From the NCBI RefSeq assembly GCF_003946625.1, contig NZ_RHOR01000013.1:1-64000 (forward strand): a stretch of 64,000 bases of DNA. Reading direction: 5' to 3'. The translations under genes were made by a program, and so were the position numbers. The DNA is from Companilactobacillus kedongensis. GTDB taxonomy: Bacteria; Bacillota; Bacilli; Lactobacillales; Lactobacillaceae. The notes beneath the pieces are model-generated. The model was not told where the DNA came from. It saw only the letters and a list, made by a program, of their open reading frames with translations, and did not search any database. Below are positions 27,203 to 36,352 of the stretch, one piece after another. Within the stretch, counting starts at the first letter, position 1. Every line of letters starts with the position of its first letter.

Positions 27203-27253
27203 AAAAAGCGCAACAACAACTATTGGCTTAATACAGTTGTTATTGCGCTTTTT
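27203..27253 (-). terminator. Terminator of nhaC
   Basis: AAAAAGCGCAACAACAACT pairs with AGTTGTTATTGCGCTTTTT (one mismatch) in the gap between the nhaC stop and the exporter operon. T runs occur on both strands. Confidence 0.75.
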
Positions 27254-27324
27254 ATACTTAATAAATTTATATATATTGAATATTAGATCAATTTATAACG
27301 TTTTCGTTGACGTTTTGCCAATCT

Positions 27325-28734
27325 TTAAGCAGTCACTGCTTTGGAAGCTTTAACTGACCTTTTTGAACTGGATAAACGTTTTAGTCCAATTCCTGTGAAG
27401 CCACTGAGGATTGAAAGAATTGGTGATAATAAACTGAAGAAACAGAATGGCAAGAACTCTAAGGTTGGTACACCAAGTGTGTTAGCTGCAAAGGCACCGG
27501 CAACACCCCAAGGGATCAAGTAATTGATAACTGTACCACCATCTTCAAGAACACGACTTAGAGCTAGATTATCTAGTCCACGTTTGTTGAAAGTTTCTTT
27601 GAAAGCTTTACCAGGTAAAATAACTGATAAGTATTGTTCACCAACGAAGATATTAACACCGATACCTGAAAGAATTGTAGCTGTAACTAGTGGACCTGAA
27701 GTTGTTAAACGTTTAGCAAGTGGTTGCATGGCTGTTTGAATAACATTAAACTTCATCAACAAGCCACCTAGAGATAATGTAAGGAAAATCAATGAAACTG
27801 TACCCATCATAGAACTGATACCACCACGAGTAAGTAATGCGTCAACACTAGCATTTCCTGTTTTTGAAACAAAACCTGATTCGATAAATCCAGCAACAGA
27901 TTTAATTGGTGTAGCAGGATTTTCAATGAAGATCATACCGATAGTAACTGTAATATTTAAAATCAATGTAGCAATTGCAGGAATCTTCATAATGGCACAA
28001 GCGAACAAGAGAACGATTGGTAAAATTGCCCACCACGTAATTGTAAAGTTAGCATTTAAAACATTTAAAGTTGTATTAATTTTTCCTAAACTAGCACCTG
28101 AACCACTATTACCAATAACTGTGTACAAGATAAGTGAGATCAAGAAAGCTGGTATTGTTGTCCACATTAAGTTTTTAATATGTGCGAAAAGGTCTGAACC
28201 AGCAATAGCCGAAGCTAGGTTAGTTGAATCTGAAAGTGGTGAAGTCTTATCACCGAAGATAGCACCGGAAATAATTGCTCCAGCAACTAAAGCTGGATTA
28301 ACACCGAGTGTTGTTCCCATTCCGAAAAGTGCGATACCGATAGTTGAAATAATAGTAAAAGCACTACCAATTGAAGTTCCAATCAAAGCACAAACTAGAA
28401 AGACTGAAGGAACAAACCATTGTGCTGAAATCATGTGGAATCCAGCTACCATCATTGATGGAATGATCCCGGCTGCGATCCATGTTCCGATCAAAGCACC
28501 GATCAAGATAAAAATGAATATAGGAACGATCCCGTTTTTAACACCGTCCATAATACCGTTATGAATATCATCCCAACTGTTCTTTCTGATTTTGGCCCAA
28601 AGGATGATTAAACCGATAACTACCAAAACTGGAGTTTGTGGTGAAAGTCCAAATTTGATAACACCAGTACCTAAAACTATTAACATGATTATTAAAATTG
28701 CCATTGATTCTCTAAAACTTACTTTGTTTTCCAT
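27325..28734 (-). CDS. NhaC-family Na+/H+ antiporter or amino acid transporter
   Basis: This 469-aa membrane protein matches the NhaC family, with about eleven helices and the characteristic GAIFGDKTSPLSDSTNLAS segment. In Firmicutes some NhaC-type proteins under tyrosine T-boxes are predicted to carry tyrosine. The T-box directly upstream with an apparent UAC specifier supports that role here over plain Na+/H+ exchange. GAGGAG precedes the ATG. The gene is a single unit with its own terminator. Confidence 0.8.
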   Translation of the reverse strand: MENKVSFRESMAILIIMLIVLGTGVIKFGLSPQTPVLVVIGLIILWAKIRKNSWDDIHNGIMDGVKNGIVPIFIFILIGALIGTWIAAGIIPSMMVAGFHMISAQWFVPSVFLVCALIGTSIGSAFTIISTIGIALFGMGTTLGVNPALVAGAIISGAIFGDKTSPLSDSTNLASAIAGSDLFAHIKNLMWTTIPAFLISLILYTVIGNSGSGASLGKINTTLNVLNANFTITWWAILPIVLLFACAIMKIPAIATLILNITVTIGMIFIENPATPIKSVAGFIESGFVSKTGNASVDALLTRGGISSMMGTVSLIFLTLSLGGLLMKFNVIQTAMQPLAKRLTTSGPLVTATILSGIGVNIFVGEQYLSVILPGKAFKETFNKRGLDNLALSRVLEDGGTVINYLIPWGVAGAFAANTLGVPTLEFLPFCFFSLLSPILSILSGFTGIGLKRLSSSKRSVKASKAVTA

Positions 28735-28825
28735 AATATAATCTCCTCGAATTTTTTGCTATAAATCGTCGAATCAATATCGAGGATTACCGCCTGAAGT
28801 TTCCATATCATTTACCCCCTAAATA

Positions 28826-29111
28826 TAAAAAAAGCCGTTCCTGTTATGTCTAAATAACAGGGACGACTTTTACCGTGGTACCACCCAATTTGAGAATAGT
28901 CTTAAAACTATTGCTCCACTCTTGAGAGATAACGGCTCTCTTTTTTACCGCTTGGATAACCAAGTCGTGTTTGGTATTTCTATACTATATCCTGACCGGT
29001 TCGCATCAACCACCGGCTTTCTTACGCACAGATACAGCATTACTTAGTTCAAACACTTAATTTGTTTATGTGATTGATATGAATATTATCAGTCTTTAAA
29101 TTATAAGTCAA
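28826..29111 (-). promoter_or_regulatory. T-box leader of nhaC, probably tyrosine-responsive
   Basis: The promoter is TTGACT (29111-29106), a 17-bp spacer and TAATAT (29088-29083). The leader shows stem I (GTGTTTG/CAAACAC base, CTGTATC/GATATAG above), a specifier-loop strand reading GAAAUACC with UAC at 28976-28974, and the T-box core GGTGGTACCACGG (28886-28874). The terminator stem is 28831-28847 with 28854-28870, followed by TTTTTTT. UAC (Tyr) is the likeliest codon; a one-base shift would give AUA. Confidence 0.85.
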
Positions 29112-29137
29112 GCCATTTTCTTAATAATCTTCTAATT

Positions 29138-29503
29138 TTATTTATTACTTAAAATGAAATTAGCATTTTTCAAAAGTTTGTTCAAAATCGTATCACTCAC
29201 TCTTCCGACCACTTCTCCATTTCTAGAGTCAAAGTCAAAACAGGAGAAGTTTATTGTGGAGATCATACCATGAACGCCACTTTCCTGATCAGCAAATGGT
29301 ACAAATAGACTATTATTTTCAAGCATTTTTGAGCTCGAAGTAACCCCCATACCAAGAACTAAACCAGTTTTTTGATTATATTTTTTATTTGAGATAACAA
29401 TCATTGGCCTTCGGATGTTACCACGTTTAGAGTCATGTCCGCCCATTTCATGGCCTGAGTGTGGTTCATAATCGATATATATTATTGCCCCTTGATCAAT
29501 CAC
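29138..29503 (-). CDS. MazF/PemK-like toxin
   Basis: This 121-aa protein fits the MazF/PemK endoribonuclease family: an opening beta strand IIYIDYEPHSGHEMGG, then RRPMIVISNKKYN and a GLVLGMGVTSS strand, as in the family's RPALVLS and TSS motifs. It would cleave mRNA when its antitoxin is lost. The antitoxin gene lies 21 bp upstream. It is complete and of ordinary length. Confidence 0.82.
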   Translation of the reverse strand: MIDQGAIIYIDYEPHSGHEMGGHDSKRGNIRRPMIVISNKKYNQKTGLVLGMGVTSSSKMLENNSLFVPFADQESGVHGMISTINFSCFDFDSRNGEVVGRVSDTILNKLLKNANFILSNK

Positions 29504-29524
29504 ATTCTGCCTCCAAATATTTAA

Positions 29525-29788
29525 CTAAATAATCTCTTTACCGACAGCACGACCACCATCAATAGGAAAATCCAGTTCTTTTTTTATTGCTTCAAAATCA
29601 TAATTATCATACTCTCCTGAAAACCAAGGATTTTGTTCTGCAGGTTTATAACTGATACTTCCGTCAGATTCTTTAATTGCTTCAACCATCTCATTCTCAG
29701 AAAATCCTGATTCTTTTGGAATGGTTACAATTAGAGAATTTCCATTTTTTCTAACTTTGAATTTACCTAAATTAACCATTTCTTTCAT
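29525..29788 (-). CDS. MazE-like antitoxin, AbrB fold
   Basis: This 87-aa protein has an AbrB/MazE swapped-hairpin DNA-binding domain at its N-terminus (GKFKVRKNGNSLIVTIPKE, about 7-25) and an acidic C-terminal tail that would wrap the toxin. GAAAGGATG lies upstream of the ATG. A perfect palindrome 31-55 bp before the start is the likely autoregulatory operator. It pairs with the MazF-like gene that follows. Confidence 0.8.
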   Translation of the reverse strand: MKEMVNLGKFKVRKNGNSLIVTIPKESGFSENEMVEAIKESDGSISYKPAEQNPWFSGEYDNYDFEAIKKELDFPIDGGRAVGKEII

Positions 29789-29818
29789 AACAATAACATC
29801 CTTTCAAAAAAAACGTTC

Positions 29819-29843
29819 CATGTACATACTATATATGTACATG
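29819..29843 (-). promoter_or_regulatory. Palindromic operator of the mazEF-like module
   Basis: CATGTACATA-CTATA-TATGTACATG, a perfect 10-bp inverted repeat directly upstream of the antitoxin gene, fitting MazE/MazEF autorepression. Confidence 0.65.
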
Positions 29844-29872
29844 ATTTATAAGTATACGTTTTTGCTCAAAAA

Positions 29873-30034
29873 AAGGTCTGTGACATAATTATCTTCATCT
29901 TAAAAATGCAGCATAAACGTGTAACAAAACATACCTTTTTCCTCTTAAAGCAAATGGCTCCAGTAATCCAAAATCAGATTACTGGAGCCATTTGCCTTAA
30001 TGCTCGAAAGCTGACCATATTTTGTCACACTCTC
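29873..30034. repeat. Palindromic repeat, family R, copy 2
   Basis: Same ends and flanks as the element at 1190-1352 (TGTGACA .. TGTCACACTCTC; GCTCGAAAGCTGACCAT). The central hairpin (29951-29968 with 29977-29994) is a perfect 18-bp stem of quite different sequence. It directly follows the stop of the 30042-30695 permease gene. Confidence 0.72.
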
Positions 30035-30041
30035 ATAATTC

Positions 30042-30695
30042 TTAAGCCATACGATGATCAATATATTTTGAAAGTAATGATAGTGCGTAACATACGACAA
30101 AGTACATTACGGCCATAATTACAAAGACTGGAATAATATAATTAGGGTTTTGTCCGTACACTACTTGACCATGTTGCATCAATTCTGGCACCACGATAAT
30201 TGTTGCCAAAGATGTATCCTTGATCAATGAAATAAACTGACTTACTAGTGCTGGAATCATTTTCTTGTATGCTTGCGGTAAAATAACATGCCACATAGCT
30301 TGTCCTAATTTCATACCTTGGGCACGAGCGGCTTCCATCTGACCAATATCAACGGCCAAAATACCCGAACGAATAATTTCAGCAATCATCATTGATTCAA
30401 AGAAAGTCATCGCAAGAATGGCAGCTGGAATGGTATCCGGTTTAAAACCAAATGCAGGTAATCCAAAGTACGTGAAGAAGATGATCAACAGTAATGGTAA
30501 ATTACGAACAACGTCGATAATAAAACCGATGATCCTTGAAAAATAAGGAATTTTAGCATATCTAATGATCCCTAAAATTGATCCAAATATGAAACTCAAT
30601 ATAACCGAAATTACGGAGATAAGAATCGTGATCCCCAACCCTTGGAGTAGGAATCGTATATTGATCCATGAATAAGCATCTATCCAATTTTGCAT
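30042..30695 (-). CDS. Polar amino acid ABC transporter permease
   Basis: This 217-aa permease has about five helices and the EAA loop (MEAARAQGMKLGQAMWHVIL, about 120-139) that docks onto the ATPase. It is the second permease of a His/Glu/Gln-type importer, the last gene of a four-gene operon. Typical glutamine, glutamate or aspartate substrates are suggested by the binding protein, without proof. Confidence 0.85.
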   Translation of the reverse strand: MQNWIDAYSWINIRFLLQGLGITILISVISVILSFIFGSILGIIRYAKIPYFSRIIGFIIDVVRNLPLLLIIFFTYFGLPAFGFKPDTIPAAILAMTFFESMMIAEIIRSGILAVDIGQMEAARAQGMKLGQAMWHVILPQAYKKMIPALVSQFISLIKDTSLATIIVVPELMQHGQVVYGQNPNYIIPVFVIMAVMYFVVCYALSLLSKYIDHRMA

Positions 30696-30708
30696 AATAC
30701 GTCCCCCT

Positions 30709-31347
30709 CTAAGCTAATTTTCTTTCTAGATGTTGCATATAGTAACTGATTGGCAAAGTAATAACTAAGTAGAACAAACCAACTACGATATACGTATTTA
30801 CTGTTTCAAATGTTGTTGATGCAATCGCATTTCCTTGATACATCAAATCAAATCCAGCAACAAAGGCTAGAACAGATGAATTTTTGACCAAGTTAATGAA
30901 TTGATTACCCAATGGTGGAATTACCAACTTAAAAGCTTGTGGTAAAACGATATAACGCATAGCTTGCCAGAAAGTCATACCTTGAGCACGAGATGCTTCC
31001 ATTTGTCCGATATCAACTGAATTGATACCTGAACGAACAGTTTCAGCGATAAAAGCCGAAGTATAGATCGTCAAACCGATAGTTCCGGCAGTAAAACCGT
31101 TAATTTTAACAATGTATTGTGGAATTACTAAGTAGAAGAACATCGTAATAACCAATAGTGGAATATTACGGAAGATCTCAACATAAACATTCCCGATAAC
31201 ACGAGCAGTTTTACTAGGCATAACCTCCAAAATTGCAAAGAGGGAACCAATGATCAAACTGAAAAATAAGGCCACAAGACTGGATAAAACTGTCCAGCCA
31301 AACCCAGAAATAAACGCTGACCAATTATCTACAAGTAGTTTTATCAT
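30709..31347 (-). CDS. Polar amino acid ABC transporter permease
   Basis: This 212-aa permease is a paralogue of its downstream neighbour, with the EAA loop MEASRAQGMTFWQAMRYIVL. The two permeases form the membrane heterodimer of the importer. Its start overlaps the end of the binding-protein gene by four bases, and 13 bp separate it from the next permease. Confidence 0.85.
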   Translation of the reverse strand: MIKLLVDNWSAFISGFGWTVLSSLVALFFSLIIGSLFAILEVMPSKTARVIGNVYVEIFRNIPLLVITMFFYLVIPQYIVKINGFTAGTIGLTIYTSAFIAETVRSGINSVDIGQMEASRAQGMTFWQAMRYIVLPQAFKLVIPPLGNQFINLVKNSSVLAFVAGFDLMYQGNAIASTTFETVNTYIVVGLFYLVITLPISYYMQHLERKLA

Positions 31348-32171
31348 TTTCTGAGCACCTCCTTATAGTTGAATCCTGGAACGTTTCCAAACCACTTCAT
31401 GATCAGTTTGTTATACGTACCATCCGCAATAACTTCTTTAAGGCCTTTATTGATAGCCTTCTTAAAGTCTCCTTGACCCTTGTTGATACCGATACCATAA
31501 GGTTCAGTTGTGAAGGCACCACCGACTAATTTATAGCCAGGATTTTCAACTGCTAAACCAGCTAAGATAACATTATCTGTTGTCATAGCTTCACCTTGAC
31601 CAGACTTCAAAGCCGATAGAGCTTGCGCAAAGTCAGGCAATTGTAATACTCGAGCCTTAGGAGCTATCTTATGAATATTCTCAACTGAGTTTGCTCCAAC
31701 GGCACTTGTAACAGTCTTACCGTTTAAATCACTAACCTTTTTAATAGATGAATCTTTTTTAACTAAGATAGATTGTCCGGCACTGAAATATGAATCAGAG
31801 AAATCAATAACTTTCTTACGATCTGGCAAAATAGACATTGTTGCGATGATCGCATCAATATTACCGTTCTTCAGTAAAGGAATTCTAGACTGTGACGTAA
31901 CAGTAACGAATTTAGTCTTACCATTCTTACCTAGGACCTTCTTAGTGATAGCTTTAGCCAAGTCGATTTCAAATCCTTTTTCTTGGCCATCTTTAACATC
32001 GATCAAACCAATCAACTTTTGATCGGCCTTAACTCCCCATGTAATGGTGTTAGTTCGCTTGTCGTTTTCTAAAACATTTTGAGATGACAGTGGTTGAGAT
32101 CCACAGCCAGCCAACGTCAAGACAAGGAGTAAAGACGTAATCAAAAGTGTTACATATTTAAACCTTTTCAT
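31344..32171 (-). CDS. Amino acid-binding lipoprotein
   Basis: This 275-aa protein has a lipoprotein signal ending LTLAGC (Cys23) and a bacterial extracellular solute-binding family 3 domain (KGFEIDLAKAITKKVLG early; later IATMSILPDRKKVIDFSDSYF). It captures an amino acid outside the cell for the two permeases. The RxxxIDFSxxY signature is shared by Glu, Gln, Asp and His binders. It lies 15 bp after the ATPase gene. Confidence 0.87.
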   Translation of the reverse strand: MKRFKYVTLLITSLLLVLTLAGCGSQPLSSQNVLENDKRTNTITWGVKADQKLIGLIDVKDGQEKGFEIDLAKAITKKVLGKNGKTKFVTVTSQSRIPLLKNGNIDAIIATMSILPDRKKVIDFSDSYFSAGQSILVKKDSSIKKVSDLNGKTVTSAVGANSVENIHKIAPKARVLQLPDFAQALSALKSGQGEAMTTDNVILAGLAVENPGYKLVGGAFTTEPYGIGINKGQGDFKKAINKGLKEVIADGTYNKLIMKWFGNVPGFNYKEVLRK

Positions 32172-32186
32172 ATCTGTTACTCCCCT

Positions 32187-32927
32187 CTAATGCTTAATAA
32201 TCTTACCTAAGAACTGACTAGCACGTTCATTTGTAGGGTTCTTGAAGAATGTTTCAGTCTCGTCATCTTCGAGAATTTGTCCGTCAGCCATGAAAATAAC
32301 ACGGTTGGCAACTTCTTCGGCGAAGCCCATTTCATGAGTAACGATGAGTGATGTCATATCACTTTGACTTGTAACATACTTAATAACACCTAAAACATCA
32401 TCGATCATTTCAGGATCAAGAGCACTAGTTGGTTCGTCAAAAAGCATACAACGAGGCTTCATAGCAAGAGATCTAGCAATTGCCACACGCTGAGCTTGAC
32501 CACCAGAAATCTGTGAAGGCATATTATGAGCTTTATCTGCTAGTCCAACTTGGTCTAACAAGTTCATAGCCATTTTCTTGTTTTCAGCTTCATTCAACTT
32601 CAAAACAATTCTAGGTGCTAACATGACATTTTCTAGAACATCTTTATTAGCGTATAAATTAAAATGCTGGAATACCATACCAACATCCGTTCTAATTCTG
32701 TTAATATCAGTTGTTTTGTCGGCAATATCACGACCATTAACGATAAGCTGTCCTTCTTGAATAGTCTCCAAACCATTAACTGTTCTGGCTAGAGTACTTT
32801 TACCAGAACCAGAGGGTCCGATCAAAACAACAGTTTCCCCCTTATCAATCTTTAAGTTAATGTCCTTTAGTGCATGAAACTTTCCGTAATATTTTTGCAC
32901 GTCACGAAATTCAATCATTGATGACAT
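32187..32927 (-). CDS. glnQ: Polar amino acid ABC transporter ATP-binding protein
   Basis: This 246-aa ATPase has Walker [10 protein letters not shown], signature ISGGQAQRVAIARS and Walker B CMLFDEPTSALDP, the pattern of GlnQ/HisP proteins. It powers the importer and heads the operon glnQ-binding protein-permease-permease. GGGAG precedes the ATG. The symbol follows the closest well-known family; the true substrate may be another polar amino acid. Confidence 0.85.
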   Translation of the reverse strand: MSSMIEFRDVQKYYGKFHALKDINLKIDKGETVVLIGPSGSGKSTLARTVNGLETIQEGQLIVNGRDIADKTTDINRIRTDVGMVFQHFNLYANKDVLENVMLAPRIVLKLNEAENKKMAMNLLDQVGLADKAHNMPSQISGGQAQRVAIARSLAMKPRCMLFDEPTSALDPEMIDDVLGVIKYVTSQSDMTSLIVTHEMGFAEEVANRVIFMADGQILEDDETETFFKNPTNERASQFLGKIIKH

Positions 32928-33023
32928 AAACTTTTCTCCCTTCTTTTTCCCTATATAATTCTTACTGAAAAAAATGTATTAAAGAAATTTTAATGTTTTA
33001 AAAAACATTTAGCAACAAAAATC

Positions 33024-33111
33024 GTTTAAATGACCCAATTTGTTCGGGTTACTCCCCTCCGATTAAAATCACCTAATCACTGTGATACCACCGTTTGTAT
33101 GCGATTTAAAC
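33024..33111 (-). promoter_or_regulatory. Candidate structured leader RNA before glnQ
   Basis: The gap 32928-33453 holds no gene. Within it, on the minus strand, a perfect 8-bp stem (GTTTAAAT 33111-33104 with ATTTAAAC 33031-33024) closes a region with smaller stems: GGTG/CAC, GATTA/TAATC and ACCC/GGGT. This multi-stem layout resembles a riboswitch aptamer, but I cannot match it to a known class and found no terminator next to it. Confidence 0.35.
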
Positions 33112-33262
33112 CTCTAAATTGAATTTTTATATTTTTTGAAACTTTTTATTCGTTTTTAAGAATAAAGCTATTCCCGAACATAAATTAAATTATTTCTTAA
33201 GTAGTTTTATTAAATAGGCCTAATTTCAGAAAGCTAAATGAAAATCATTTTCATAGACAAAT

Positions 33263-33336
33263 AAAAACTCTTACTTATTCCATATTGAACTACACCCCAA
33301 TAATTGGAGTTCATATTGGAAAAAATAAGAGTTTTT
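33263..33336. terminator. Long imperfect hairpin
   Basis: AAAAACTCTTA pairs with TAAGAGTTTTT at the ends, with an imperfect inner stem and a loop containing CACCCCAATAATTGG. T runs on both strands fit a bidirectional terminator. The CACCCCAAT..ATTGG core recalls the tips of some IS3-type elements, so it could be an insertion-sequence remnant. Confidence 0.45.
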
Positions 33337-33386
33337 GTTTTAGGGGAAATTTGTTGAGGATTTCTCACATTATTTAACGAGGGATT

Positions 33387-33455
33387 GCTCCTCATTTGAG
33401 GAGCTGGGGTCTAAAGAAATATTATTCCGTAGACCCCAGTTCCCCAAAGGGAACT
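33387..33455 (-). terminator. Three consecutive hairpins after the BceB-like gene
   Basis: GCTCCTCA/TGAGGAGC (33387-33404), CTGGGGTCTA/TAGACCCCAG (33404-33439) and AGTTCCC/GGGAACT (33438-33455) follow one another, the last overlapping the stop codon. There is no strong T run, so the role may be mRNA 3'-end protection more than termination. Confidence 0.55.
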
Positions 33456-35238
33456 ATTTTAGAACGATCTTCTTGTAAAGATAACGTGTGACAAAGTAAT
33501 AACCTAAATACAAGACGATGAAGATTCCAAAAGGTATTTCAATATTCATATATGGCTTGATCAAAATCTTAGAAAACATCTGCAATCCGATCAAAACGTG
33601 GATGATACCTAATCCAGCTGGAACTGCGAATAAGACTGCAATTTCTTTGTTGATATTTGAGCGTAATACTTTAGTCCTAGTACCGATCTTGTAAAGCATG
33701 TTATAACGCTTAACGTCGCTACTTGCACCGGACAATATCTTAAACATCAGACAACTGGCCAGCATAGCTAGAAAGGCGATTCCTAAGAATAATCCCATGA
33801 ATTCCAATCCGGAGAAAAATCCGTTGATCAAAAGATAACTATCATACTTACTTGCTCCAGCTTGCTTAAGCTCTGGGAAACGCTTCTGCTCAGCTTGGTT
33901 GATCTTCTTTATTTGAGTTAAATTTTGCTTAAACGAATCTGTTTTGACGAGTGTCAAACTGTTAGCTTTGGCATTAATAGTGTCGAATTTATTTTTATCG
34001 ACCATTTCAACCTTAGCAGTTCTGTATCTTGGTAAATTATTATTCAATAATTCATAAGACGCATCGTCTTTAGGTTTCTTAGTTGAAGCCGTCTCACCGA
34101 CCATCGATTTCATGTTAAATTTTTGATATTTGAACGGTACCTTTTCAAACTCGTCTGACTGATAATAAATCGTATCATCTTTAAATTTGTAAGCGTAAGT
34201 CGTTTCTTCTTTAACATTAAGTTTATCAATTCGTTCTTGTTGAGCATCATTAATATTGTTGACCGTTACATCATAATAGGCTTGTCCATTAACGACCGTC
34301 GAAATTTGATTTTGGAATCCCATTCCTACAGTGATGGCACCTAATGCTAAAGCAAACATGATCGAAACCATCGATAAGATCTTAGTATAATCAGAAATTC
34401 TGAAGCTTAATTGTGACAAGGTGAAATTATTAAGTCCCTTTTGAGCAAATTTCTTATTCTTTTTGAGAGCTGTTATAACAGTTGTAATAACGGCATTGAT
34501 CATAAAGTAAGTTCCAATAACGATTGTGAATAAGGCTACCGGCACACCTAGATAAATCAAAACAGGATTATGACCCATCATGATTATTGCTGTGTATCCA
34601 ATTGCTAGAAAGACAATTCCTAAAATAACTTGAAAAGCTTTTAAAAATTTATTCTTCTTAATACGAACTGGTTGGCTATCCATATGTAGCAAAGTCAACA
34701 CTTTCGTAAGACGAAGAGAAATAGAATTCTTCAGAGCTGAAAAGATAAATATCACTATAAAAAAGGCAAATGTACTTAGTAGTGCCGGCACGTAGAAACT
34801 ATTGAAATGCTTAACTTGCATATCTAATGATTTGATGATCAATTGACTGACAAATCCAGTCGCTACGATACCTATAACGGTACCGATCAATGTAGCAATA
34901 GCGCCGATAGTAAAGGTTTCTACAAAAATCATTCTAGAGATCTTACTACTCTTGGCCCCTAACATCATAAACATTCCGTACTCTTTTTGACGCATACTAA
35001 GTAAAAATCCATTAGCATAATTGATATAGACTATCGTTATGATCGCAAGTAATACCGCTCCAAATCCATAGATAAAACTTGTAGCTGCCGCAGGTGAATT
35101 TGCATTTAAAAATGAACTATTGGTTGCAAGCGACATGAACATGTAAAAGATTGCTGAAGCAATTATCAATCCAGAAAATAGGACACTATAATCACGCATA
35201 CGATGTTTAATGCCGCTTAAAGCTAATTTATTTAACAA
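33454..35238 (-). CDS. Bce-type ABC transporter permease
   Basis: This 594-aa permease has the BceB architecture: FtsX-like helices at the N-terminus, in all about ten helices, and a large extracellular domain between helices (about 310-450). Such transporters remove or sense cell-wall-active peptides such as bacitracin. It is paired with the ATPase gene 18 bp upstream. No two-component system lies beside them, unlike classical BceRS-AB loci, so any sensor is encoded elsewhere. Confidence 0.85.
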   Translation of the reverse strand: MLNKLALSGIKHRMRDYSVLFSGLIIASAIFYMFMSLATNSSFLNANSPAAATSFIYGFGAVLLAIITIVYINYANGFLLSMRQKEYGMFMMLGAKSSKISRMIFVETFTIGAIATLIGTVIGIVATGFVSQLIIKSLDMQVKHFNSFYVPALLSTFAFFIVIFIFSALKNSISLRLTKVLTLLHMDSQPVRIKKNKFLKAFQVILGIVFLAIGYTAIIMMGHNPVLIYLGVPVALFTIVIGTYFMINAVITTVITALKKNKKFAQKGLNNFTLSQLSFRISDYTKILSMVSIMFALALGAITVGMGFQNQISTVVNGQAYYDVTVNNINDAQQERIDKLNVKEETTYAYKFKDDTIYYQSDEFEKVPFKYQKFNMKSMVGETASTKKPKDDASYELLNNNLPRYRTAKVEMVDKNKFDTINAKANSLTLVKTDSFKQNLTQIKKINQAEQKRFPELKQAGASKYDSYLLINGFFSGLEFMGLFLGIAFLAMLASCLMFKILSGASSDVKRYNMLYKIGTRTKVLRSNINKEIAVLFAVPAGLGIIHVLIGLQMFSKILIKPYMNIEIPFGIFIVLYLGYYFVTRYLYKKIVLK

Positions 35239-35256
35239 TTTTTTTCTCCCTCCTCT

Positions 35257-36009
35257 TTAATCGGCAAACGTGCCAAGTGAATCTAAGATTTCTTGATAAA
35301 ATTCACCACGAGTATGATCTTCTTTTTTCAATTCCTGACCGATCTCACCATCTTTGATAAAGATAATCCGGTCACAATAACTGGCTGAAAATGGATCGTG
35401 GGTAACTAAAAGGATCGAAACATTATCTTCGTGATTGATCTTGCTCATAGTATCCAATAAAGCTCTGGCACTCTTTGAATCAAGTGCCCCAGTTGGCTCA
35501 TCACCAAAGACGATCGATGGATCATGTACCAATGCACGGGCAGCCGCAACTCTCTGCTTCTGTCCACCTGATAATTCAGTTGGATAGTGATTTAAGATAT
35601 CAGTTAGACCTAATTTTTTGGAAATACTCATAACCGCCGGATCAATTTTTTTGGAACTTGTATTCTGTAGTGCCAACGGCAAAGCAATATTTTCGTAAGC
35701 TGTTAAATTTTCCAAAAGATTGAAGTCTTGGAAGATGAAACCTATTTTGTTAGCACGAAAGTCAGCCATTTCATTAGTATTCAATTTTGTTATGTCTTGT
35801 CCGCTGATCTGAACTTGACCACTTGTTGGAGTATCTAAAGTAGATAAAATGTTTAATAACGTTGTTTTACCTGAACCAGATGCCCCCATGATGCCGACGA
35901 ACTCACCAGGTTCAACGTCAAAATTCACATCTGATAAAGCCTTATATTGTTTTTCATCAGCCTTACCATATATTTTTTCGATATTTTTTACTTCTACGAT
36001 TTTTTGCAT
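35257..36009 (-). CDS. Bce-type ABC transporter ATP-binding protein
   Basis: This 250-aa ATPase has Walker A GASGSGKTT, signature LSGGQKQRVAAARA and Walker [14 protein letters not shown], as in BceA/YxdL proteins. It energises the neighbouring permease. It is the first gene of a two-gene operon whose promoter region is bordered by family-E copy E6. Confidence 0.87.
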   Translation of the reverse strand: MQKIVEVKNIEKIYGKADEKQYKALSDVNFDVEPGEFVGIMGASGSGKTTLLNILSTLDTPTSGQVQISGQDITKLNTNEMADFRANKIGFIFQDFNLLENLTAYENIALPLALQNTSSKKIDPAVMSISKKLGLTDILNHYPTELSGGQKQRVAAARALVHDPSIVFGDEPTGALDSKSARALLDTMSKINHEDNVSILLVTHDPFSASYCDRIIFIKDGEIGQELKKEDHTRGEFYQEILDSLGTFAD

Positions 36010-36107
36010 TCGATCTCTCCTCCATTTGATATATCTATCTTATGAAATATTGAGTTTAAAGTCGTTTGATTCTCCTTACACTTTCTTACAAATTTGTAAG
36101 TTTGTTT

Positions 36108-36284
36108 GCCGTCTCCAGGGCAGAGAATTTTTACCTGCTGTGCGGAACCGTCCTGAGCCTTGGTCTCAGGACTCGATTTGAAGCCTTACCACAAACCGGT
36201 AAGTCTCCAAAATCGCCCGATGGTGTAATGGCTCACGCCATAACGCCATTCTCACAGCTGGTAAAAATTCTCTGCCCTTCCGAC
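36108..36284 (-). repeat. Family-E structured repeat, copy E6
   Basis: Read on the minus strand: GGGCAGAGAATTTTTACC-A-GCTGTG pairs with its complement at the other end, again with A opposite A. Hairpins: ATGG..ATGGC-GTGA-GCCAT..CCAT (GNRA-type loop); AG-A-CTTACC/GGTAAG-G-CT; and GTCCTGAG-ACCAAGG-CTCAGGAC. The outer GTC/GAC is set off by a GGAA/TGGA internal loop. It follows the terminator of the 36353-36655 gene. Confidence 0.82.
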
Positions 36285-36304
36285 TAAATTAACTGGATAT
36301 AAAA

Positions 36305-36345
36305 AAGAACAATACCACTATGATAAGTAATATTGTTCTTCTTAT
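36305..36345 (-). terminator. Terminator of the 100-aa protein gene
   Basis: AAGAACAATA/TATTGTTCTT stem followed on the minus strand by TTTTTTA. Confidence 0.75.
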
Positions 36346-36352
36346 TTACTTG

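Noticed and set aside
33263-33336. Intact insertion sequence at the long hairpin
   Set aside because: No transposase frame exists in the 525-bp gap; at most a tip remnant is present.
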